Below, one piece after another: positions 7,006-12,449 of a DNA stretch of 12,449 bases. This DNA is from an uncultured Pseudomonadales bacterium (GTDB lineage Bacteria; Pseudomonadota; Gammaproteobacteria; Pseudomonadales; Porticoccaceae), in contig CAJQJT010000238.1 of the NCBI GenBank assembly GCA_905478725.1, positions 1 through 12,449 of the forward strand, given 5' to 3'. The notes under the pieces are model-generated. The model worked only from the letters and a program-made list of their open reading frames with translations, was not told the DNA's origin and searched no databases. How positions within the stretch are numbered: the first letter of the stretch is position 1; each line of letters begins with the position of its first letter. A program made the position numbers and the translations under genes.

Positions 7006-7872
7006 ATGACGTCACAGTGTCAGTCGTTGTTGAAAATGGGTTATCAAAAACCAGTGAATTTTCTCGAAGCCGGAGAGCTTGTTATTTCCGAAGATGAAGG
7101 TGATCAAACCCTTGGTATTTTGATAAGCCAAATTGATTACATACGGAATTTGAGCAGTGTTGAAACGGTTGATGAGTTTCATGCGGAAATTATGCAAATA
7201 CTCACAGGGCTTGGGTTTAGCGATTATGCGTTAATCTGTAAAACCGGTTTGGGTACTATTGAGGCTCCCCATAGCTCACTTCCAGATGAATTATTTAAGG
7301 CCTATGAAGATGAAGGTTACTGCCGTTTCGACATGGTGCTTGATTACATCCATTGCGGGATAGGCGATCCAATCCTTCTGTCTATGGTCACAGACACGAT
7401 TAAAAGCTCGCCAGTGATGACTTACACGTTCAAGAAAAACGAAGAGATAATTGCCCTCTACAAGAGTTACGGCGTGACTAATGCCTATGTCATTCCGGTA
7501 AAAAGCACCCAAAAAGCCAGTCAGGATCGAGGTGTTTTAACGGTCATGGCAATTGGCATGGATGACGCTGAATTCCGCATCAAGGCAAAACGATATGGTC
7601 CCTTATTGAAGGTTCTTGCGGATGCCGTAAATTTTCTCAATGAACAGAGGTTTAATCACATCAGACCTGAAAACGAAATCAAGCCAAAGGCGTTACGGTT
7701 ACTCTCCACCATGGCCAAGTGTGATCTATCACTGGCGGAAGCGGCAGATAATCTTTGCATTAGTCTCGACACTGCAAACAAACATATGGCGTTGGCAAAA
7801 CAGGCTTTGGGAACAGGTTCCCAGGCACATGCGGTCTATCTGGCAATCAGGAAAGGCCTAATTCAGCTGTAG
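7006..7872 (+). CDS. Divergent LuxR-type regulator B (autoinducer-binding-like sensor plus variant HTH)
   Basis: This 288-residue homologue of regulator A has the same layout: sensor domain about 38-215 and LuxR-like HTH about 228-286, ending HAVYLAIRKGLI. Shared sensor features with A include a helix ending GLGFSDY (A has DLGFQEF) and KSYG (residues 153-156; 158-161 in A). By-eye alignment to TraR places Y100 and D109 at pocket positions Tyr61 and Asp70. Trp57 is replaced by Leu96 and Pro71 by Met110, the same type of losses as in A. The recognition helix reads ISLDTANKHMALAKQALG. The ATG at 7006 has AAGGA nine bases upstream. It ends 58 bases before the sigma factor gene on the same strand, so it may be cotranscribed with sigma and FecR or may control them. 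The ligand is unknown, and no LuxI-type synthase is nearby. Confidence 0.85.
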   Translation: MTSQCQSLLKMGYQKPVNFLEAGELVISEDEGDQTLGILISQIDYIRNLSSVETVDEFHAEIMQILTGLGFSDYALICKTGLGTIEAPHSSLPDELFKAYEDEGYCRFDMVLDYIHCGIGDPILLSMVTDTIKSSPVMTYTFKKNEEIIALYKSYGVTNAYVIPVKSTQKASQDRGVLTVMAIGMDDAEFRIKAKRYGPLLKVLADAVNFLNEQRFNHIRPENEIKPKALRLLSTMAKCDLSLAEAADNLCISLDTANKHMALAKQALGTGSQAHAVYLAIRKGLIQL

Positions 7873-7915
7873 AGAAAAGAGTCGGTACAGGCTCTGTAGG
7901 AATGCATAAAAATCA

Positions 7916-7930
7916 GTTCCAGGGAGGAAC
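7916..7930 (+). promoter_or_regulatory. Ribosome binding site of the sigma gene held in a small hairpin
   Basis: GTTCC (7916-7920) and GGAAC (7926-7930) form a perfect 5-bp stem around the loop AGGGA. The Shine-Dalgarno bases GGGAGG (7922-7927) lie across the loop and right arm. The site is three bases before GTG 7931 and twelve before ATG 7940, both off the ideal distance, so the start is not settled. The stem is short and its effect on translation uncertain. Confidence 0.35.
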
Positions 7931-8428
7931 GTGCTAATTATGAAAGCACTCGTAGATCAATATCAAAGAACCTTAGTGAGCTTCTTTATGCGAAGGTCAC
8001 GCAACACATGGGACGCAGAGGAACTCACTCAAGAGGTGTTTTGTAAGATTTGGAAGCGGCGCGACATCGCACTCAGCGAATACAGCGATGCTTACATGTT
8101 TACCATTGCCTGGAGTGTACTGCGCGATCGATTGCGCAGGGAGAAGGTCCGGCATCATGATATGCATGTTGAGTATGACGAGGATTTAGCACGGGAGGAC
8201 GCCATAACACCTCAGGATATAGTTCGCGGTGAAGAGCTCTATGAATATTATCTAAGATTACTTGAGAGCCTGAGTCCACGAGTTCGCGAAGTTTTTATAC
8301 TCAGCCGCTATGAAAGTTTGACCTATATTCAGATAGCAACCCACTGTTCCATTAGTGTGAGTGCGGTTGAGAAATATATGATGATTGCACTTAAGCGCAT
8401 GAAGGAAATGTTGAAGGAACCCCAATGA
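7931..8428 (+). CDS. ECF sigma factor, FecI-like
   Basis: This 165-residue protein is of normal length for an iron-starvation-type ECF sigma factor. Region 2 spans about residues 7-76, with DAEELTQEVFCKIWKRR for core RNA polymerase binding and a W-x-x-L-R-D-R-L-R-R segment for -10 recognition. Region 4 spans about 107-160, with LESLSPRVREVFILSRYE, then YIQIATHCSISVSAVEKYM as the -35-binding helix-turn-helix. The frame can start at GTG 7931 or ATG 7940; the ribosome site does not decide between them, and the difference is three residues. The stop overlaps the FecR start by four bases (ATGA), so the pair is translationally coupled. With FecR and the STN receptor at 10605 it fits a cell-surface signalling system in which ligand binding at the outer membrane frees the sigma factor. 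A likely target is the receptor gene itself, though I could not identify its promoter sequence. Confidence 0.92.
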   Translation: MLIMKALVDQYQRTLVSFFMRRSRNTWDAEELTQEVFCKIWKRRDIALSEYSDAYMFTIAWSVLRDRLRREKVRHHDMHVEYDEDLAREDAITPQDIVRGEELYEYYLRLLESLSPRVREVFILSRYESLTYIQIATHCSISVSAVEKYMMIALKRMKEMLKEPQ

Positions 8429-9528
8429 CAAAAAGTAGTTACAGCCCAGCTGAGACTGATGAAGACAGGCTTATCCAAAGCCATGCTGAGAGATGGTTTA
8501 TCCGGCTTGGTGCTGGTGACATCAGCGCCGCAGTCATGGCGGAACACGAGTCCTGGATGCAAGCCGACTCTAAGCATCAGCGTGCCTACGAAGAATTAGA
8601 AGTTCTATGGGAAATCACTGGACGTTTTTCGAATACGCCGGAAATTATTGCTGCGCGACAAACTGTCCGCCCCGATAGGCTGGGTAAGGTAATGGCCAAA
8701 GAGCGGCGCTCTGGACTGTTTAGCTTTCTCAATATTCGCTGGACTCATGCAGTTATCGCGGCATCATTTACATTGGTCGCCATCGGTAGCCTGCACCTAG
8801 GGTACGGAACAAGCTCTCAAGTGGCTATTGCTGGAGATGTCTATGAAACCCATATCGGCGAGCGTAAAAAATTCACACTCAGTGATGGCTCTGTTATTTT
8901 TCTCGACACTCAGACACGCATCATTGCCGACTTTTCACCAGAAACAAGACATGTCAGTCTCGTGCGGGGCCAGGCGCGTTTCAATGTCGCCCATGATGCC
9001 GATCGTCCATTTAGCGTTATGGCCGGTATCGGCAAAATTACCGCCTTGGGTACTGCCTTTGTGGTCAAGAAGACACCCTCTGATGTGTTGGTGACCCTGA
9101 TTGAGGGCAGGGTAGCGGTTGAGCAACAAGACCAGATGACAACTATTACTCATACCCCCACCCAACCCAATCATATAGGGCAGCAGCTGGCTTACTCCAT
9201 AAAAGGCATATCAAAGGCCAATATTGTAGACATTCCTCAGTCTGTGGCTTGGCAGGAAGGTCGGTTGGTGTTTGAAAATCATACCCTCGCGGAGGTGGTA
9301 TCCGAACTCAATCGTTACTCAAAGACAAAGATTGTTATAGGTGATCGATCGTTGAGATCAATTCGGGTGACGGGAGTATTTAACGTAGGCCCGGATGGTA
9401 ATGCACTTCAGGCATTGCAGAGTTATTTTTCCCTGCAATTGACAACAGATCAGCGTGGTAATTTAGTGCTTATCTCCAGCGACAGTGATGAAGCTTCTGC
9501 AACAAGTAATATACGATCTAAGGTATAA
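8425..9528 (+). CDS. FecR-type anti-sigma factor / sigma regulator
   Basis: This 367-residue inner-membrane protein starts at the ATG inside the sigma stop overlap. An N-terminal cytoplasmic DUF4880 domain (about 17-63) carries the conserved tryptophans W24, W44 and W62 that typify the sigma-binding part. One transmembrane helix follows at about 107-127. The periplasmic FecR domain (about 138-232) has TLSDGSVIFLDTQT, LVRGQARFNV and the ALGTAFVV / LIEGRVAV strands. A C-terminal STN-like/DUF4974 domain (about 276-341) has WQEGRLVFENHTLAEVVSEL. In the known model the C-terminal part touches the STN domain of the partner receptor and the N-terminal part holds or activates the sigma factor. The expected partner is the STN-containing receptor starting at 10605, separated from this gene by regulator C. 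Length and domain order are normal. Confidence 0.94.
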   Translation: MTKSSYSPAETDEDRLIQSHAERWFIRLGAGDISAAVMAEHESWMQADSKHQRAYEELEVLWEITGRFSNTPEIIAARQTVRPDRLGKVMAKERRSGLFSFLNIRWTHAVIAASFTLVAIGSLHLGYGTSSQVAIAGDVYETHIGERKKFTLSDGSVIFLDTQTRIIADFSPETRHVSLVRGQARFNVAHDADRPFSVMAGIGKITALGTAFVVKKTPSDVLVTLIEGRVAVEQQDQMTTITHTPTQPNHIGQQLAYSIKGISKANIVDIPQSVAWQEGRLVFENHTLAEVVSELNRYSKTKIVIGDRSLRSIRVTGVFNVGPDGNALQALQSYFSLQLTTDQRGNLVLISSDSDEASATSNIRSKV

Positions 9529-9578
9529 AGTTCCATTAAGGCTCGGCTATAAATAGGCTTTTTGATGCTGAGAATTTC

Positions 9579-9602
9579 TTACGTCCGCTGTTGATTTACG
9601 TC
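9579..9602. repeat. TTACGTC direct repeat upstream of gene C
   Basis: TTACGTC occurs at 9579-9585 and again at 9596-9602, 17 bases apart start to start. It lies in the 161-base gap after FecR and overlaps a weak promoter-like pair (TTGATT 9591-9596, TATGCT 9615-9620, spacing 18). It could be a pair of regulator half-sites, but the motif is short. Confidence 0.2.
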
Positions 9603-9660
9603 AAGCTTGGCGGTTATGCTTATTTCAAAAAGGGTTTTAGTCCACATTAGTCTCTATGCT

Positions 9661-9691
9661 AATTAAGACAAAACCTATTTGATTCTTAATT
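9661..9691. promoter_or_regulatory. Inverted repeat overlapping the putative start of gene C
   Basis: AATTAAGA (9661-9668) and TCTTAATT (9684-9691) form a perfect 8-bp inverted repeat with a 15-base spacer. The right arm contains the stop codon that opens the gene C frame and the first bases of its earliest possible TTG start. It could be an operator, or a weak structure ending the sigma/FecR transcript; there is no T run after it. Confidence 0.3.
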
Positions 9692-10325
9692 GGTGATTTC
9701 TTTGAGACCAGAACTTAAACTGCTTTTTAGTTTGATTATATTGCCCGGATTCAGCTGTGCCGAGCCGCTATTTCAGTTCCGGGCCTTATCTCAACAGGTA
9801 GTCGTCTGTAGTGCTTCATACAGGCTGGCTTGCAATATGAGTGGCATTGAGAATAAATCCAAAATAGGCGGAGATGTATCGAGTAAAATTTTATTGATAA
9901 GAGGTTTGTATCTGCCCGTCATTGATTGCAGGCCTACTATTTATTCCAGAGTCGAACGGTTTGATTATCGAGTAGAATCCCCTCAATACAATACCAACCT
10001 GCTTGACGAATCCCTAAATGTCCGGTCTCCCAGGGCTGATTACAACAGCTCAGATTCCAATGACTTAGACTCATCTCTATCACCCATAAGTGACGACATC
10101 ATAGAGTCCACTGTCCTTGTAAAGCCACTGCAGTTGCTGAATTTACTGGCGGGGGAGGATGTAACGCTTTATGAAGCAGCCGATATACTCAGTATTTCAG
10201 TGCATACAGCAAACAAGTATGTGGCCAAAATTAAATCAAAATTTGGTGTCTTAACACTTCCTGCAGCTGTTCTCTATGCTGCTAAAGAAGGTCTTATTTC
10301 AAAGTCTTCTGATAAAATTCTATAA
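9690..10325 (+). CDS. Protein C: LuxR-like variant HTH protein without recognisable sensor domain (start uncertain)
   Basis: The open frame gives up to 211 residues. The C-terminal part (about 146-203) is clearly the same HTH as in regulators A and B: LVKPLQLLNLLAGEDVTLYE, then ISVHTANKYVAKIKSKFG and ending YAAKEGLI. The rest is not the sensor domain seen in A and B. Residues about 10-24 are hydrophobic and look like a signal peptide or membrane anchor followed by FSCAEP. About 100-140 is Ser/Asp/Asn-rich linker. The first possible start, TTG 9690, directly follows a stop codon and has no ribosome site. The ATG at 9837 (162 residues) has only a weak one. It could be a membrane-tethered regulator, a small DNA-binding protein starting at 9837, or a decayed or truncated paralogue. 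It sits between FecR and the STN receptor, so control of that receptor is plausible. Confidence 0.6.
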   Translation: MVISLRPELKLLFSLIILPGFSCAEPLFQFRALSQQVVVCSASYRLACNMSGIENKSKIGGDVSSKILLIRGLYLPVIDCRPTIYSRVERFDYRVESPQYNTNLLDESLNVRSPRADYNSSDSNDLDSSLSPISDDIIESTVLVKPLQLLNLLAGEDVTLYEAADILSISVHTANKYVAKIKSKFGVLTLPAAVLYAAKEGLISKSSDKIL

Positions 10326-10421
10326 CCACTAACTTGTAATAATTCCCTTTCTTGACTATTTTATATAGGCTCAATATAGAATTTTATTTTTACCATAATT
10401 CGAGAAATAAAATTCTATATT
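10312..10421. repeat. Perfect 17-bp inverted repeat plus a third 13-bp copy
   Basis: AATATAGAATTTTATTT (10373-10389) and AAATAAAATTCTATATT (10405-10421) are exact reverse complements, separated by 15 bases. The 13-base core ATAAAATTCTATA of the right arm (10407-10419) also occurs exactly at 10312-10324, across the stop codon of gene C. The middle copy could therefore pair with either neighbour. The stem is almost all A-T with one G-C pair, so it is unlikely to be a standard terminator. Confidence 0.75.
10352..10380 (+). promoter_or_regulatory. Probable sigma-70-type promoter of the STN receptor gene
   Basis: TTGACT (10352-10357) and TATAGA (10375-10380) are 17 bases apart, the ideal distance, with 5 of 6 and 4 of 6 matches to the consensus. 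The -10 box lies inside the left arm of the 17-bp inverted repeat, and transcription would begin near 10387. That would leave a leader of roughly 220 bases before the receptor start. I saw no clear ECF-type promoter. Confidence 0.4.
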
Positions 10422-10604
10422 AATATCCCTTATCTTTTCTTTATCTAAAAAACTGCCATGCCGAAATACACTCTTCAGCCAGTTTAAACTGATTATTTTA
10501 ATCTTTTCTGCACTGATCATAACTGCCTATATTTGCGTAATTTTGTGTAGTAAGCAGTGATAAAAAATACTATAAACATTAAGTCAGTCAAGGAGAAAGT
10601 AGGA

Positions 10605-12449
10605 ATGAACGTTTCTTTTATAAAAGCTAACTCAAGCTCTTTTTTTAAAATTAAATTACTTACAAAAGTTATCGCAATATCTCTTGGCCTATCTGCCTCA
10701 ACAGGTTTGATTCAGGCTGCTGAAAATGATCTTCAATATTATGATATTGCACCGAATACTATGAGTGAAGCATTAAAGGTTTTCGCCATGGAAACTAATA
10801 GCGAGATTCTATTTTCTCCATCGCTCGTGGCCAATAAAACCATGAGCGGTCTTAAAGGGGAATACACTCGCCAGGAGGCACTAACAACAATGTTGGCCGG
10901 AGCAAATTTAGTCGCTGAAAAAAGCGATGACAAAGTATTTATGGTAGTTTCTACTGAGAGCGAAAGAAATATATCTCGCGCTAACATCGCGGCTGGTGAT
11001 GCCGGCATGGGAGCCGCTGAAAAAAAGGCTTATCGCAACTCCGGAATTGAAGAGATAACGGTAACTGCTAATAAGCGTGAGCAGGATCTTCAGGATGTTG
11101 CGATGAGCTTGTCTGCGCTTACGGGTGATGATTTAAATCGAATTGGTGCTGTGGGCGCGCAGGATTACTTGGCGCAGATACCTGGGGTTAATTACAACGC
11201 TCTAGGTCGTGGTCGCAGCCCAATCATTATCCGTGGTGTTTCTACAGGTAGTACAACCTTTGGTGATCAGCAGAGTACCACAGCCATTTATATTGATGAT
11301 TTGCCTTCCCTTAGTCGATGGGGAGCCTGGACTAACACTGATCCAAGTACTTTTGATATAGAGCGCGTAGAAGTTCTTAGAGGCCCTCAGGGAACCTTGT
11401 TTGGCTCTGGCGCTCTGGGTGGAGCTTTGAGAGTTATTACCAATAAACCAAATGCTTCAGAGTTCCAGTCCAGTGTTGATATAGGTCAGTCATTTACTCA
11501 AGGTGGCGACGATGGTAATAGTATCAATGCAATGCTTAACGTCCCGTTGGTTGACGACGAGCTAGCACTGCGAGTCGTGGCATTTAAGCGCAATGATGGA
11601 GGCTATGTAGATAATACTCGTCACAATGAGAAAAATATTAATGGTGGTGAAACAGAGGGTGGTCGGGTAATGCTAGCCTACACACCTAATGATGATCTAG
11701 CTCTTCGTTTTACTGCAACACACCAGGCTGATGTTGTAGATAACGGTTCTGCAGTATTTCGCGAGGCGGCGGATGGTGGGCCGTATCAATATAGTGGGCC
11801 ATTAAGGGCCGCATCTGATGTAAGTATCAGCATATTTAACCTAAGTGCTGACTATAGTTTAGGATCTATGTTGCTCACCTCGTCTACTACTTATTCAGAG
11901 CGAGATTCAAGAATAACCCGGGATGTCGGTGAAATAACAGATACTTTTTTCGATACGGGGCTTGATATTGACGATGTTTCGCATTCGGTTACCGATGATG
12001 TTAAATCATTTGCTCAGGAAATTCGGCTTAGCTCTCAAGGTGAAGGCCAGTTGCTATGGACTGTTGGAGCATTCTTTCTTGAACAAGATATAGATACGGT
12101 TGAAAGCTGGACTGCAACGATTCTCGATGAGTCGGTAGTGGCGGGAGTTTATCTGCCTCATATCACTGAAAAAGCAGTTTTTGGAGAAGTGACTTATGAG
12201 ATTTCTGATCAACTAAGTATCACCGCCGGTGGGCGTTGGTTTGATAACACATTTGAGTTTCAAAACCCTGTTTTTGAAGGACTCCTTCTTGGTGGATCTT
12301 TTCCTACTCCCCTGCAAGAAGAGACCTCTAGCTCATTTACACCAAAAGTCTCAGCCTCTTACCATGTAACTGACGATGTACATCTCTATGCCACGGCCTC
12401 GGAAGGATTTAGAGTTGGCCAAGTAAACTTTGGAGCCACACCAAGCAAT
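10605..12449 (+). CDS. TonB-dependent receptor/transducer with N-terminal STN signalling domain (3' end outside window)
   Basis: The frame is open from the ATG at 10605 to the right edge, giving 615 residues. The start has AGGAG nine bases upstream. A signal peptide spans residues 1 to about 39 (hydrophobic core at 22-37, ending IQAAE). An STN (secretin and TonB N-terminus) domain follows at about 43-116, with YYDIAPNTMSEALKVFAMET, ILFSPSLV and the LKGEYTRQEALTTMLAG motif. After a linker come the TonB box-like EEITVTA (149-155) and a plug (about 159-282) with IERVEVLRGPQGTLFGSGAL and GGALRVITNKP. The barrel begins after that, and its last strands are missing. In this family the STN domain relays ligand binding to a FecR-type protein and its ECF sigma factor, and both are encoded at 7931-9528. 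The ligand may be an iron chelate or another compound; sequence does not decide. Its upstream region carries a promoter embedded in a strong inverted repeat. Confidence 0.95.
   Translation, partial: MNVSFIKANSSSFFKIKLLTKVIAISLGLSASTGLIQAAENDLQYYDIAPNTMSEALKVFAMETNSEILFSPSLVANKTMSGLKGEYTRQEALTTMLAGANLVAEKSDDKVFMVVSTESERNISRANIAAGDAGMGAAEKKAYRNSGIEEITVTANKREQDLQDVAMSLSALTGDDLNRIGAVGAQDYLAQIPGVNYNALGRGRSPIIIRGVSTGSTTFGDQQSTTAIYIDDLPSLSRWGAWTNTDPSTFDIERVEVLRGPQGTLFGSGALGGALRVITNKPNASEFQSSVDIGQSFTQGGDDGNSINAMLNVPLVDDELALRVVAFKRNDGGYVDNTRHNEKNINGGETEGGRVMLAYTPNDDLALRFTATHQADVVDNGSAVFREAADGGPYQYSGPLRAASDVSISIFNLSADYSLGSMLLTSSTTYSERDSRITRDVGEITDTFFDTGLDIDDVSHSVTDDVKSFAQEIRLSSQGEGQLLWTVGAFFLEQDIDTVESWTATILDESVVAGVYLPHITEKAVFGEVTYEISDQLSITAGGRWFDNTFEFQNPVFEGLLLGGSFPTPLQEETSSSFTPKVSASYHVTDDVHLYATASEGFRVGQVNFGATPSN

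Noticed and set aside
6888-7097. Short plus-strand frame upstream of and overlapping regulator B
   Set aside because: It has no ribosome site, no family resemblance, and overlaps the well-supported start of B by about 90 bases.
10739-11008. Minus-strand frame inside the STN receptor gene
   Set aside because: It is a shadow of the STN and linker region, which matches its family strongly on the plus strand.
1-12449. Mobile element, CRISPR array, tRNA, or LuxI-type synthase
   Set aside because: I looked for transposase motifs, regular spaced repeats, tRNA-like cloverleaf sequences and an AHL synthase and saw none; the repeats found are short and local.

Overview
The window looks like chromosome from a marine-type gammaproteobacterium of moderate base composition. 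The basis is the mix of TonB-dependent receptors with sphingomonad/Cellvibrionales-style plugs, a FecI/FecR-type pair, a cytochrome P450 and LuxR-type solo regulators. No rRNA, tRNA, transposase or CRISPR array is visible, so the taxonomic guess rests on gene content only.

Left part (1-2142): a LuxR-family helix-turn-helix regulator runs off the left edge on the minus strand. Next to it is an unrecognised 188-residue minus-strand protein with a repetitive N-terminus. Diverging from these is a two-gene plus-strand unit encoding a DUF2805/TIGR03643 protein and an exported CIA30-domain protein.

Middle part (2266-6669): a tight three-gene unit encodes a divergent LuxR-type regulator (A), a bacterial cytochrome P450 and a TonB-dependent outer-membrane receptor without a signalling domain. 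Gaps are 29 and 19 bases. The arrangement suggests regulated import and oxidation of one substrate, which the sequence does not identify.

Right part (7006-12449): a second LuxR-type regulator (B) is followed by an ECF sigma factor and an overlapping FecR-type anti-sigma factor. Then comes a third protein (C) carrying the same unusual LuxR-like DNA-binding domain but no recognisable sensor domain. Last is a TonB-dependent receptor with an N-terminal STN signalling domain that runs off the right edge. Sigma factor, FecR and STN receptor make a classical cell-surface signalling set. The receptor gene has a leader with a near-consensus promoter embedded in a perfect 17-bp inverted repeat.

The most noteworthy feature is that A, B and C share a variant recognition helix (T-A-N-K-H/Y where typical LuxR proteins have T-V-K-x-H). 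A and B also share the same losses in the acyl-homoserine-lactone pocket, and no LuxI-type synthase is present. A reasonable hypothesis is a local regulatory family that senses a non-AHL compound, linked to P450 chemistry and TonB-dependent uptake or sensing.
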